A model generated the notes under the pieces. It was not told the DNA's origin and ran no database searches. It saw only the letters and a program-made list of their open reading frames with translations. A stretch of DNA of 64,000 nt from Piromyces finnis (lineage: Eukaryota; Neocallimastigomycota; Neocallimastigomycetes; Neocallimastigales; Neocallimastigaceae), in the NCBI GenBank assembly GCA_002104945.1, contig MCFH01000022.1, positions 372,001 to 436,000 on the forward strand, in the 5' to 3' direction. Both the position numbers and the translations under genes were made by a program. This document shows positions 1 to 14,600 of this stretch, piece after piece (within the stretch, counting starts at the first letter, position 1; each line of letters starts with the position of its first letter).

Positions 1-3000
1 GTCATGTTTTTGATCTGTTTTTTCTAATTCGCATGATTCTTTTAAATTTAGCATTCTAACATCATTATCAATAGTACCTAATATAATAGAATCTAAATGA
101 GGAACCCATGATGCGGTTATAAAGAAAGCTATATACATTATAAATTAATTAGCAATTATTTTAGCAAAATAAAATTATACCACATAATAGATAAACAAAA
201 AATAAATTTCATTTTATTCTCTATCCTAAATATATATATATTTAAAAAATTACTTAAAAAATACCTCTTAATCGAACCAAAGTTGAATTAGACCAAGGAT
301 CTCTTATATCATATATACAGAGTTTTCCATCATTACTGCATGATACTAAAAGTGATGGCTCACTAATATCGCTTTCAGATTCAACTACTTTTCCCCAATA
401 ATGTTGTTGTGTTGCTTTTATTTCATCGTAAAATTCAATCTTTTGAATACAAGCATCATGTGCAGAGAAAAATAAATAAGGCTCTTTAAAATATATACAA
501 AATAAAATAATTAAAATATTAATTCTTAAAAAATTCTAATAAAAAGAGGATATGATGGAAATATTCTTGAAATATTTTACCTGAAACTTCATCTCTTTTA
601 GGTTTAGAAGATAATAATTTTTGAATGTTATAAACTGCTACACAGCCGTTTGTACAAGCTACCGCCAATAATTTAGAATGACCCCATGTGAATCGCCATA
701 ATGATGTATCAGGATGACTAAATTGTAAAGCTGGAGTCAATTTTACTAATAGTATATAATGAAATTTAAAATAAAAGTTAATAATTTAAGGTATTAAATA
801 ATCAAATGATCAAATATTAAAAAAATAATAATAATTATGAATACCATAGAGTGGTTTATCTTTATTCACTTTATAATGTTTTTTTAAAGTATGTGGATGA
901 GGAATAATAAAAATCTTAGTAGAACCATCACCAAATGCAGCTGCTAAAATACCTAATCTTGGTAATGTATTTTTTCCAATAGATGGATCTTTGTTTTTTT
1001 TCTATTATTCAATAAATGTAAATAAATAAATACAAACAATTAAGAAAATAATATATTACACTTGGATTAAATAATAAAATACAAAAAATGTAGTATTTAC
1101 CTTTGTTTCAAATAAAGTTTCTTGTTCATAACCACCGTAAGGACACCATTTTAAATCACATACATATCCATAATCATGAAGTAATACTAAATCCAAAAAT
1201 GGAGGTTGAGTTTCATCATTATTTTGATCACTTATTTTTCCAACATTCCAAATCTGAATACACCCTTTTTCACTTTTTTTTTCACCAATAACATAATGCT
1301 TATCTGTTGTTCCATTATAACCTCCAACAGCAACAAATTGCGTTTCTTTAAATAAAAAAAAATAAGATATAAATATCATTTTTTGATTAATAAACTACAA
1401 AATAAAAAAAAAAAAATTTCACTTTTTATATTTCTTATACCTTTTCCGACAATTGGACACCAATCAAGACCCCAAACTGAACCACCTGTGTTTAATATAT
1501 ATCCATAATGATCTGAATTTTCTTTGTTATTAAAAAAATAAATAAAAGTAGTGTTAGTACTTTTAATTTATATGTAGTATTAAATGCTTATTAAAAAAAA
1601 TAGATCAATGACACTTTGTTACTTACTACATTGAGTTGCTTTTAATGGATTAACAATCTCTTCACTCTCTTTTTTGGATTTTCTATTTACGAATTTAACT
1701 GAAATTTTTTCTGCATAATTTGTATATTCTTTTATAGTTCTATCATATAGTAAATATAAAAAATTATTAGTATTATTATTACTGCTAGTGTTAAAGGAAT
1801 TGCGATTTTATTTATATTATAAAAAGTTTTCTTATTCGTAATTACTTTTCAGATACTCTCTCAAAATCATTAACACTTGGCCGTACATTTTCATAAGCCA
1901 TTGTTTTCCATTCAAAAACATTCTTTTTTACATTAATTTGATATGATTTGTTAGGGAATGGAGAATAGATTTTTGTCTTTTCATTTTTGGTAATATTCAG
2001 TCTTTTAAAGACAGGTAATTCTTCTTTACGTTTAAAATTTAATTTCAAAGGAAATTCTCCAAAGAATGAAATATCTAATTTACGATTGGCCACCATAAAG
2101 CTGTATTTTTTTGTTGTTTCAAAAAAATAATCTGTTAATTGTAACTGTTTATATAATCTTATTGCATCACTGTTAGAAAGGACTATTCCAATAAGTAATA
2201 TTAAATAATTCATAATTAAAACAAATTAGCATTACAATTTATATTATATATTATTATTAATTATATACATAATACATTTATATATGTAAAAAAAATCATA
2301 AATAAAAATAATGTTAAACATTTAAAAATAAATATTTGAAAATTATGTATATAAAATGTAAACTTTATTATGATAAAAATTACTACTTACATAAATATTT
2401 TTCTATATAACGACGTTCTATAAATGAAGATATATCATGGAAGCATGATGCAATATGTTTAACTAAATCTTCACAAGTATTGAATGATTCATTACACGAA
2501 GGGAAAAAGCATTTAAAATTATTGTTACTAACACTACATTTAAATATTTTTAATGTATTATGTTCATTGGAACTGTTTGCTGACATTTGTTCACTATCTG
2601 GTTCAGTTTTGATATTTTTCATCGGAGTATCATTCGGATTCTCTGTGAAGAAATTCTGTATAGATACCGCTTGAGAATCTGATACTGAATTTGATTTTAA
2701 TTTTCTTCTCTTAGTTTTGGAAGTTGTATTAGGCTTTGGTGAAGTTGGGGTTGATGAAATAGAAATTGGTGAAGACACTTCAGATGGTATCTGATTAAAA
2801 TATAAAGTAATTTTAGAAGTGCTTTTACTTTGTTGTTTTTCAATTTGTGAAAAAGTAGCCGTTGAGGTTTTTGTGGGTGTTACTGTGGTAGGGGTGGTAG
2901 TGGTATTATTTTTATTCTTTGGGGGTCTTCCTCTTTTTCTTTTGGGGGGTATCTGAGGAACAGATGATATTGGAGTTTCACTCTTAATATCACTATCCTT

Positions 3001-3972
3001 ATTAGCAATTTTGGTATATTGAGAAGAATTATCATTATTATTAGTAGTAGAAGGAAGAGTTGTATTACTAGTAGTAGTAGTAGTAGTATCATTATTATTA
3101 TTAGTGGTAGTATTATTATTATTAGTAGTAGTAGTAGTAGTAGTAGTAGTATTATTATTAGTAGTAGTAGTAGTAGTAGTAGTATTGTTATATTGTGATT
3201 TACGACGATTAGGTATAACAGTATCGTCATCAGCAGTAGGTGAATTAAGAATCATTTGTGTGTATGATTCATTTTCAATTTTTTTATTATTTTTCATTTC
3301 TTTTTGGATATATGTAGCATAACTTTTCTGAATTGATTTTGTTATGGGTATCATAAATCCCAATTCTAAAGTTTTAATTATAATTTCAGATAAATCACGT
3401 GTGACTTCTTCATAATTTATAGTAGGTTGATTAGAAAAATCATCGTTACTAGCATCCATTGTACTATTAGTATTATTTACGTCAGTCATAACCGTATCAG
3501 AACATTCTGATTCATAATTAAATTCAAATTCTGAACATTCACTGTAATTTTGGAGTTGTTTTTTTCTATTTCTATAAAATTCATTACTATCTAATAATTC
3601 TGTTCCATTATTTGAAAAATGTGCCTTTTGTAATTCCAAAATTTCTTTTTCAGATTTATCCACATTATCATTTTCTTCACTATCAGATTCTAATAAAATA
3701 TTTATTTTTGGTCTTGTTGAATTTTTATTTTCCTTTTTAATAATTGGACTTTTTCTTTTTTGAGTTGGTTTCTTTTTTAATTTAGATTTTTGCTCTTCAA
3801 CTTCCATTTTCATTTCTTCCTCTGGCTCTTCTTCTTCTTCAATTTCTGACATTGAATCAAATTCCTCTTCTTCTTCTTGCCCTGATTCTTCTTTATATTC
3901 ATCTTCACTTCCACTTGACTCTGTACGGTCTAATTCTTTAAAACTTATTTTTTTTTTTTCTCTTAATTTCAT
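1..3972 (-). CDS. TFC6: TFIIIC WD40 subunit (Tfc6 / GTF3C2-like), 3' end beyond window
   Basis: Predicted subunit of RNA polymerase III initiation factor TFIIIC, which binds the B box of tRNA genes in the nucleus. Nine exons are visible: 3972-2391, 2182-1846, 1739-1627, 1521-1441, 1345-1101, 1001-845, 745-581, 483-265 and 128-1 (open), about 1009 residues. The N-terminal ~530 residues are acidic and low complexity, with an AT-hook (KRKRGRPPKNK), long Thr/Asn runs and a C2H2-like finger (CFFPSC...H...C). The C-terminal half is a degenerate WD40 propeller: GGSVWGLDWCP, YVCDLKWCPYGG, GILAAAFGDG, LLAVACTNGCVAVYN and LLVSCSNDGKLCIYD, in the order known from human GTF3C2. The donor GTAAGT after exon 1 and matching phases support one gene rather than two. 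The stop codon and the last propeller blades are missing at the left edge. The family call is fairly sure; the fungal subunit name is by analogy. Confidence 0.75.
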
Positions 3973-4764
3973 ATTATATTTTACTGATTTACTTAACTTT
4001 TATTAATATATATATATAAACGATTCTCCAAATTTATATATTTGAAAAATCTAAAAAAAAAAAAAAAAAAAAATATTTAATTATTAAACTATTTATTTTA
4101 TTATTAATCTTGTTGGATGTATGAAATGGACAATATTAAATTTAAATGAAATTTCATTAAAACTAATATAGATTTCTAATACATAATATTTATGCAATAA
4201 TCAACACACTATTAAAAAGTATTTAATATATCAATTATTGTTTTTTTGTTGTATTTTTTAATATAATTTATAATTAATATGATTATAAAATATATATATA
4301 TAACTATTATAATAGTTTTTTATTTTTTTTTTTTTTTAAAATCTACTATTATAATAAAAATTGTTAATATGTTTGATACACTTTTATTTAAATTGTAATT
4401 TGTATAATTGTTATTATGATTATAATATTAAAATTGATTAAATGATTAAATTGATTTTATTTTATATAATACTTTTATATATTATATACTAATTAAATTA
4501 TTTTTTCATTTTTTTATAAAATATTAATTAAAACTTGCTAAATATAAGAATTTGATTTTGTTTTTAAATGTTTTTTTAATACTCATAAAAAACTTAAATT
4601 ATCATTTGAAGTAAAATTAAAGAGTACTGTTTTATTTATGTAATTTTGTTGCCTTCATTATAAAAAATAGATTTAACATTTATATTTTTATATTATAATC
4701 GTATATATATAAATGATATTAATATACGATTGATTTTTCAAAACAAAAAAAAAAAAAAAAATTA

Positions 4765-4899
4765 TTAATATTCAAAAAAGATAACATCCATATTAACTTT
4801 ATGTATGTCTATTATATAATAAGTATAACCACTGCGCTGTAAATCAAAATACTTCAGGGAATGCATTAAGCAATTAGGCTCTTTCTTTATCCATTCCAT
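4765..4899 (-). pseudogene. Short open fragment of unknown origin
   Basis: An ATG-started frame of 44 residues (beginning MEWIKKEPNCLMHSLKYFDL, stop at 4765) has higher GC and better amino-acid mix than the surrounding junk. I do not recognise it. It could be an exon remnant of a decayed gene or a chance frame. No good splice signals or companions on the same strand were seen. Confidence 0.2.
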
Positions 4900-5053
4900 A
4901 TTTAATTTACACTTTTCTATATATCAAATTTATATTTATATAATTAATAATTAATATTGAAAATAAATATATATATATATTTATAGAGTACTTGATAATT
5001 AATTAAAAAACCTAACTAAATATCAGATATTATAAATAGATTTTTAATAAAAG

Positions 5054-5185
5054 GATGGAAAAACTTATGATGATAAACAAATAACTACTTATAAAATTGT
5101 TAAATATCAAAAATGCAATTTATATGAATATTATTTCTATTCAATGGTTAAAGAAAATAGAGTTTTTTATATAATATATATCTAA
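5054..5185 (+). pseudogene. Short open fragment, possible exon remnant
   Basis: After an AAAAG that could be an acceptor, 43 codons are open (contains TYKIVKYQKCNLYEYYFYS) up to a TAA at 5183. It has no ATG at its start. It may be a relic of the same decayed locus as the fragment at 4765-4899, although on the opposite strand. Function unknown. Confidence 0.15.
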
Positions 5186-5446
5186 CCCTTACAACAACCC
5201 TTTAAGGGTTAAATTAATTAATATTGAAATTAAAATTAAGTGTAACACAAAGAATTTTTAAACTTTAAAATTTCAATCTTTAAATACAATATGAAATAAT
5301 ATATATATTACATATATTACAAAGTGTATATGATTAGTCAATATGTTTTAATAAAATGTTTTATATATATATATATTTTTTTTTTAATTTTTTTTTTTTT
5401 ATTACAAATTTAAAATTATAGCTTTAAAAATATATAATTAGTGAAA

Positions 5447-6456
5447 ATGCCAGGAATTAATAGTAAATTTGCAGAATCTCAATTAAAAAAATACGGATGG
5501 TCAAAGTAAAAATTAATTAATGAAATATAATTAAATGAATGATTAGTTATTAATTATAAATTTAATTATTTATAGAGGAGATGGTTTAGGTAAGAATAAG
5601 CAAGGTATAAAGAAAGCAATTTCTGTTGGAATAAAAAATGATACCAATGGTCTTGGTAAAGATACAAATTCCTGGGGATTTGCTTGGTGGGATCATGTAT
5701 ATAATAAAAGTGCTGCTAATATGAATATAGAAAAAACTGAAGATGGGGTATATATAATATTATTAAAAAATAATAAAATTAAATTTTTATTTTAATAATA
5801 TTTTTTTAATGTTTGTATTTATATTTTTTTTATATTAAAATTATTTTAAATATATATAAATATTTTAAATAATAATAACTCAATAATAGGAAGTAAAAAT
5901 TACTAAAACTGAAAGTAATAAAGATAAACAAAATAAAGTATTATATGGTGCATTTGTTAAAAAGGATGAAATGTAAGTCGATTTAATTAATAAATACTAT
6001 AAAATTTAATTAAAATAATTCTAATTTAAAATAAATTTTATAAATTTATTATTATATTTTTTGTATTCAACTAATATTAGTACCGATGAAGATAAAAAGG
6101 ATTATAGTATAAAGATTTCAGATGAAGAATTATTTAAAGCCTGTGAAGGTCGTACCGCAAGAAAGGGTGCTATTTATGATCAATCAGGAAAATATCAAAG
6201 AGTTGATCCACAAAAGTTATTAGGTGTTCAAACAAGTAAAGATGAAGATGACGTTAATGTAGAAAAAAAGAAAGAAAAAAAGGAAAAGCACAAAAAAGAT
6301 AAGAAGGATAAGAAACATAAAAAGGAAGAAAAAGATGATAAAAAGGAAAAGAAACATAAAAAAGATAAGAAAGAAAAGAAAGAAAAGAAAGATAAGAAAA
6401 GAAAATCAGAGAGTAGTGAATCAAATTCAAAGAAATTCAAAAAACAAAAGAATTAA
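5447..6456 (+). CDS. G-patch domain protein (GPATCH4/Tma23-like)
   Basis: Four exons (5447-5505, 5576-5747, 5890-5972, 6081-6456) give 229 residues. The N-terminus FAESQLKKYGWSKGDGLGK is a G-patch, followed by ISVGIKNDTNGLGKD and AWWDHVYNKSAAN, the arrangement of GPATCH4/Tma23 rather than Pxr1. A second conserved block, LFKACEGRTARKGA, precedes a Lys/Glu-rich tail (KKDKKHKKEEKDDKK-type repeats), typical of nucleolar proteins. By family knowledge the product would be nucleolar, activate a DEAH helicase through the G-patch, and act in ribosome biogenesis. An ATG-less start inside the last exon was rejected because the intron acceptor CTAATATTAG lies just upstream and restores phase. Confident on the G-patch, less on the exact orthologue. 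Confidence 0.8.
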
Positions 6457-7361
6457 AATATCAATGCACATTATTCATTTGTCTATTTATAAAGAATTAC
6501 TATATTGAAATTAACTTATGGGAAATTGTTGATTATACATTTGTTGGTTTTATATACGAATAATATATTATTTAAATTAATTTTTATTAATTAATCATTT
6601 TTTATTATACTATTTTTATTACTAAAAAGAATATAGAGAAATTATAGATATAAATTATTATTATATATGTTTTTATTTTACCTTACATTATTTGTATATA
6701 ATAAAGATAACTATTGAATTTATAATTTACATTTAGACATATTAAATATGTTTATATATTATATAAACATTAACATTAATTGAATAAACTTGATAAAGTA
6801 ATATAAAAATTAAATAATTTATTTTTATTTTTCATATTTGATATAAAATCTTTTTTTTTAAATGAAGAAATTGAAGTTTTTTTGTTTTATATTTCTTTTT
6901 TCATTGTATAAATTCAATAATTTATTTATTTTTAAATTTCTGACCAATCAAATAATCAAAATCAATTTGTTGGTAAAAATAAATTAGACAATTAAAATGT
7001 GGTTTAGTTGTGGTGGTGGAATAAAAAATATGGTATATACAAAATTATATGGAAGATTCATAATTATTAATAATATATAATATTTAAAATTTTAAAAAAA
7101 AAATATTTTTCTAGACTTACATTTAATAGAATAAAGTTCAATAGGATTTTATGTAATCTTATTTTTTTTATAATTATCATTAATATTTTTGTAATTTTAA
7201 ATAATTTTAAATATAATATATCATTACTATTTTATTAACAAATGCTTTAATTTGTTTATATTCAAATTTAATATTAACATTAAAAGTTCAATAATAAATT
7301 CTATACCGAGATTTCACATTATTATTTTTAGAAAGGTGAAATTATAACATATTTTATTAAA
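6457..7361. other. Intergenic, 3' region of G-patch gene and promoter of listerin
   Basis: Very AT-rich; runs of T around 6852-6859. A tiny open stretch at 6996-7034 (MWFSCGGGIKNM followed by GTATATAC) could be a first exon, but no continuing exon was found. Otherwise nothing recognisable. Confidence 0.5.
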
Positions 7362-8148
7362 ATGGGTAAGAAGGATAGAGTTAAGGGAAATTTTAAGTCT
7401 TCAAGTAGCAGGTAATTTAATATAATTTTTATTCTTAAACTGATAAATTATGGATTTATTTAAAATTATATTTAATTTGTTATTGAAATTCAATAATTTT
7501 ATAAAATGATTAAAATAATTTATTAATTAAACATTAACTGTAAAAAAAACAATTTATATTTATATAGCCGTGCTGCAGAACTTCTTGGAGGAGCAAATTT
7601 CTCTTCTTTGGCAGCAAATTTTTCTTCATTTTCATTTGGAAATACTTTAGTTGATGAATTTGAAGGTGTTAATGAAGATTTAAAGGTATTTTAAATATTA
7701 TATATATATATTTTCTCAATGAAATAAATTAGAAATCTCAATGATATATTAATTTTTATATTTATGTATTTTCATGTTTTAATTCAAATTCAAAAATCTT
7801 TTAATAATTTCAAATGTTGGAATTTAATTATTATCAATTTTTAAATGAAGGTTATGTTAAAAAAATTAAATAAAAGAGATTCAACAACAAAAATTAGAGC
7901 ATTAGAAGAAATTTGTCAATATTTAAATTCACAATCTAATGATACCGAAATTAAAAGCTTATTACCTGGATGGGTATAATTTTTTTTTTTCTTTAATATA
8001 GTATATTTTTTTCTAATTAAAAATCTAACATATATTTATTATAACTATAATTAGCCAAAATTATATTCAAAAATTAGTATTGATGTTGATAGGTAAAATA
8101 AAAATATGCAATTTAATATTTATTTATTTTATATATAATTAATAATTC

Positions 8149-8193
<45 letters not shown>

Positions 8194-8582
8194 TTTATTA
8201 ATATTTTATACTTTAATATATAAAATTTAAAAAACAAAAAGACGTGTAAGAATTTTAATTGGAAATGCACATTTAATAATAGTTAAAACACTTAAAAAGA
8301 AAATTGCTCCACATTTAAAAGAATTAATAGGTCCTTGGATTTGTAGTACATTTGATCCATGTCCCGATGTTTGTAGAGTAGCAAAGGAAGCTTATAATGT
8401 AATTATTTTTATATTTCATTTATTATTATTTTTAAATATAATTATAGAGAAAATTTAAATATTGTAATTTAAATTTATATTGTATTAAATAAATTATTTT
8501 TTTTTCTAAATAATTATTAAACAACAATCACAATTAAACATTAATAATATAACAAACAAACAAACAAACAAACAAACACACA

Positions 8583-8617
<35 letters not shown>

Positions 8618-11600
8618 AAACATAAATAAATATAATATATATATAAATTTGTGGAATATTTAATGAATATTAATAATAATGAAGTTGGCATTTCCTTCCA
8701 AGCCTTTAGAAGCATTAACATTTTGTCAAGAAGATATTTTAAACTATATATCAGAAAATCTATTTGAAAAAACTCCAGAACAATTAAGTGATCCACGATT
8801 CTATTCAAAAGAAGAAATTATGATGAAATATTCAAGATTTATAGTAACATCACTTTATTCTTTAATTTATTTATTAGGTATTATAGGATATAATAGTGTA
8901 TATATATTTATAGAAAAGCTTTTAAAATCAAATATGTTTATTATATATTAATTCTATTAATAAAATAATCAAATATTATTTAGAAAAATTACCAAAGTTA
9001 TCTATTCAAAAATGTCAAGATCAATATGATTATATCTTTAGTAATAAACAGTTATGGAATTTTGCTACTTATGATGATATTCCTATTAGAAAAGCAGTTT
9101 ATAATTTAATTAAATCTTTATGTTTATATAATCCAGGTAATATATGTATTTCTTTTAATAAAATGAAACTTATTAGTTTTAATTAATTAATTAATTGATA
9201 TATATTTTATTATTAAATATCAATTAATATATATTCATAAGATGTAATACAATGTCAATTAGCTATTTTAAGTCCTATTTTCCCAGGAAAGATTTTCAGT
9301 GAAAAGGATAGTTCAATATATGGTGATGCTTGGGAAACTTTGGTTTTAATAACAAAGGGTAAGAATTAAATATGATATTAGATATTATAAAGTGATAATA
9401 GAAAAAAATTAATATTTTCTTTTTTTTTATATAGAATCACCTGATTCATGGATTATGGCTTCTCATAAAAAACCATTAATTAATAAATTTTTCAATTATT
9501 TAAAGACTGGTTCATGTTTATCCATTGAAATTGTTTATCCATGTTTAATTACATTGTTAGATAATCTACCTTCACTTGTAAGTATAAAATAAGTTGAAAT
9601 TAATATAAATTTTTAATTTAGATTTAATGGCTCATTTTTATTTTTATGTTTATATTATTTTTTTTTTTAAATTATACAAAAGATAACTGAAAAAGAAAAC
9701 TTTTATCATGAATTTTTTGAAAACTTCTGGAAAGGTTATTCAAATCAAAGAATGAGAATTAATAATTCAAAAATATTTATGAATTCTTATTTGGAATGTA
9801 TATTTTATGTTTTAGCAAAAAGGTAATTATTCATCCTAATTATTAATTATTAAATTATTGTAGTATATGTAAATATATTTTAATAAATATTATAATATTT
9901 ATATATTCACTATATTTAAGTAATAATGATGAATTAATAAAAGAATTAATTGAACATGAATTTTTGGATATTGTTAAATATACTATTGAAACTTTCTCAG
10001 TAAATATCAAAAATATATAATTATTCTTAAAATTGTATCTATATCGTTTTTAACAATTTAATTTCTTTTATTATATCTTTTAGAATAATGAGCTAAAGGG
10101 ACTTTTCAATTCTAATGAATTAATCGATTTAGTTTCAACTTTTATCAGTAATATGAAAATTTCTAAAAAAATTGATGGTAATAATAATATTATTATTTAT
10201 ATTAATTATATTTTTAAATAGAAATATATATACATTTATTTATTTCATATTTTCATGTCTATTTTAGATTCACTATTTGAGTTTTTCAATGAAAATTACA
10301 AAAACTTATTAATAGACAAATTAATTAATGTTGATGAATCATCTATCTCAAAAGAAAATTTCATATCAACCTGTCAAGTTTCTTCCACATTATTAATTGA
10401 AACATACAAAAAATGTTCAAAGCACATGAAAAATTCAAATAGGCAAACTGTATATATATATATATATATATATTATATTATATTATTTATTTTTTAATTA
10501 GTAGATTATAAAATTAATTTTTTTTTCTTGTTTTGTTTTTATTAAACTTAAACAGTATTCAGAAGAAATTTTATCAGTTTTATTTGAAAAAATGATACAT
10601 AATATGAAGTTAAATGGTAAAAAATATGTAAATAAAAACAATGATATCATAGTTATTATTATTAATTTCTTATCATTTATTTGTAATTTTTAGATTTATT
10701 ATCCGGATATTCTGTTTTTATTTCCAATACTGTTTTAGTATTACCACATTTAATTGAATCAGAATCTATAATGGGTCATTTAGATAAAATATTTAATGAT
10801 GAATTATTACAGATTATTGGTAATTCCACATTATTACTTAATAATCTTTACTGTTTAATATCAGAATATCTTAGAGTTTTATCCAAAAATAACGAACAAG
10901 AAAAATTAAATAATACTTGGGATAATGTTATTAGTACTATTTTATGTCAAGAAAGAAACAACTACCTATCTATTTTAAGCAGTTTACTTGAACATGTAAG
11001 TATTATTAAATGAAGATTAAATAATATATATATTTAATAAACTATTGATATTAAATGTAAATAGATAATATTATTGATTATTATTACTAATAATATCATA
11101 TAATATTATAGGTTAAAATGAAAAACATAAAGAATGACTTTTCTTTACAAAAATTAGATCAAGTTATAATTGATATAATTAATAATAATGAATTTAATAA
11201 TAGTAAAACTGCATCTAAATTAGTTTCTACATGTTTATCATGTTATAACACCGGTAATAATACTAATTAATTTTCATTTTTTAACTTATTTTTTTTTTAT
11301 TTTTTTATTTATTTTATTTATTTACTATTACTATTGAATTAATGTTTTATATTTAAATATATTTCGTAACTGTTTATTTATTAATATTCACTTATAATTT
11401 AGATCTCAAGTTTATATCTGATTCCACTGTAGATATTTGTATTAAGAAAATCGTAGATGAATTTAATTATTTCAGCTCTTCCAACTATTATTCTCTTGTT
11501 GATGATAAATTCAGTGTTTCCTCACTTCTTTCTGTTATTGAACTTTTAAATATTCTTGACGATATTTCTAAATTAAAGGGTTCTTTAATTGCTCACTTAC

Positions 11601-14600
11601 CAAAGAACTATTGTTTTGATATTATATCCAAAATTTTAAGCTTTTTAAGTTTTTCTGTCAATTTTTCTGAATATGTTGAAAGTGAAGAGGATGAAAATTA
11701 TTCACATGATAGTATCATTGAATTGATACATGTTTTTAATCAACTATCCAAAACTATTTGGGATAACTTAAAGTTTGATATAAAACAAGGAGGTGGCAAT
11801 GCTAGTGAAGTTAAGGAATTAATTAGTTTCTTAATGTCATATAGAAATGCTATTTTCAAGGATATTAGTCATCATGGAAGGTAAAAAAAAAAAAAAAAAG
11901 AAAAGAAAAAAAAAAAATATGAAAATTTTTATAATTATTATTAATTTAATTTGTTTATTTATTAATTTTTATCAGTCCTACTGAATTTTCAAATCAAGTT
12001 AAAGAAATACTTTCTTTAACAAAAGATCCAGAAGAAAAAGAAAATATTATTAATAAATCTATTATGTCTAATCAAGAATATTGGAAAAACTTAAGTAAAT
12101 CATATTTAGTTGATGATATTCTTCTTGCTGTTAATAAAAATCAATCAAAACTTACTACCTTTGCTAATACAAATATAGATAATAATGAAGAATCTGTTCT
12201 TTATGATATTTATGGTTTATCATATTATGCTAGATTAGCCATATTTACCTTGAATTTGATTAAAGAAATTGGTATTCCAGTCTTTTTCAAAAAGAATAAT
12301 GATGGTGTTAGATCTAGACTTTGGATTATTAATGAATTAATTTTAGTTCAAAACATATTAAATAATTCTAATTTATTAAAGAAAACAACTAATTCTATTA
12401 TTTCTTCAGAAAGTCTTCAAGCTGATTCCTTCCAATATGATATTAGTGGAATTATTGATAGTCTAACTTCAAAAGAAAAAATTCAAATGACTGATAATGA
12501 AGAAGATGATGAAGAAACAGTTGATAGAAAGAGTGAAATTGAAGAAGAAGAATATGATGAAGAAATGGCTGATATATATTGGGATACTATTATTAACTTA
12601 ATTAACTTTGATGAAGATATTGAAGTTGAAGATCATGATGTTATTATTACATTAATTGCCAATGCTTTTAATATTATTAAGAAAACAGGTTATCCATATT
12701 CATCTGTATTTAATACATTGTTAGAATATGCTTTAAAAAGATATGAAATATCTGAAGAGCATGCTGAAATTCTTCTTACTGAAGTAGTTGAACCTATTAT
12801 CTTTATTAATGATGAAATTGGTATATTTGTTGCATTACCATTATTATCTATGTTAAGATCATATTTAGATGATACTAAGGCTTTTACTATGTTTAAGAGA
12901 CGACTTGTAGATAAAATAACAGATTATCAATATTCTGATATCATTAATTCTAATAATAGTGGTGTTTACAATGATGTATTAAAATCATTTATTTATTTGA
13001 ATGCATGCTCCTCCAATATCAAAGATTTACTTGATGAAGATTTAGATGATGAAGAATATATGTTTTTACCTCAACAACAAACTATGTTTTTAATTAAGAC
13101 TATTATGGGCTGGTTTGAAGGTGAAGGATGCTTCAATGCTCTTGATGAGAAAATTAATGCTGAATTATGTCAATTATTAAATGTTTTATTACTCTCTCTT
13201 TGTGAAGTATCTGGTAATCATTGGAATTTCATCATAGAACTTTGTATTTTCAATTTAAAGAATGCTGACTGGAATAGTTCAACAGGAAAGGTTTTAATAT
13301 ACAACACTGTTAACATTATTCTTTCTATTCAAGTTCTCTCAGAAGGTGAAAGATCTATTGACGCTTTATTAGAATCATTTGAAGAATATGAAAGTGAAAT
13401 ATATGAATTATTATTATCATTATTAATTCTTTTATGTAGTAAATCTGAAAGTATAGCAAATATTATGCCATCAATTCCATTAAGTCTTATTCAATCTTCA
13501 TTAGCTAAGGCATGTAGTTATATACCAGAAGAAATATTATTTGAACAAACTTGTTTCAATGAATTATGTTCTGTATTAAATACCTTAAATTCAGATGTTC
13601 AAGTCATTGCTTGTACTCTTCTTTTACGCATTACTAAGAATGTTATTCAAACTCAATCTTTAAAAATTGAAACTAAAGGTCCCGATGGTAATGAAGCTAT
13701 ACCTGATTCATTATTAAGTATTGCTTCTAGAACACCAAAAATTATTGATCGCGAATTTAAGTTTGTCGATAATGATGCTAATTCACACAAAATTCTTGGT
13801 TATTTATTATCTTGGATGATTATTTTAGAATATTTCAATGATGCTACTTTTGAACTTAAATCTATCTATACCACTCAATTTAGACAACAAAATAATTTAT
13901 TAAATAATTTTATGGTATTAATATGTAATATATTAAGTATTGGAAAGAATGATGATCAAGCATTTGATATTTCAAATTGGGATGTTGATGAATTTGACGT
14001 TGAAACCTTTGAACCAAACGAAATTTCTATTTGTGTATTATCAACACATTTATATTGGAAGGCTCTTAAGAATATTTCATCTCTTGTACGTACTTGGTGG
14101 AACGAAATAAAGAACAGACAATTAAGTATTGCTTTTGAACAATATACAAAGAAATACATTACTCCATTATTAGTTGCAAATGAAATGAATTCTGTTATTG
14201 ATTCTGATCGTTCACAATATGAGAACCTTGTTATCAAAGCAAATAAATCAAGAAATGAAATTATTGCTCAATATGTTATTCCAAGTGAAGAATCCTATTT
14301 AGATATTATCATTCGTATTCCACCAGATTATCCATTAAAACAAGTCCATATTGATGGTGGTCAAAAGACAGGAGTTCAAGAATCTCGTTGGAGATCATGG
14401 CTTTTATCTTCATCTGCTGTTATGGTTGCACAAAATGGTAATATTATGGATTCTATTTTAGTATTTTATAATAATGTAAAATTACACTTTGAAGGTGTTG
14501 AGGAATGTACCATTTGCTATTCTATTATTGGTGTTATTGATCGTCAATTACCAAATAAACGTTGTAGAACTTGTAAAAACAAGTTCCATGCTGCTTGTCT

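Larger units (their letters stand above)
3973..5446. other. Divergent intergenic region between TFIIIC subunit and G-patch gene
   Basis: Over 1.4 kb of very AT-rich DNA separates the two start codons and must hold both promoters. Poly-T tracts around 4321-4337 and 5379-5400 and a poly-A tract at 4052-4072 are visible. No clear promoter motif was recognised. Two short open fragments of unusually normal codon content lie inside it and are listed separately. Confidence 0.6.

Noticed and set aside
2880-3322. Poly-Leu/Val frames on both strands
   Set aside because: Shadows of the Thr/Asn-rich low-complexity part of the TFIIIC subunit exon.
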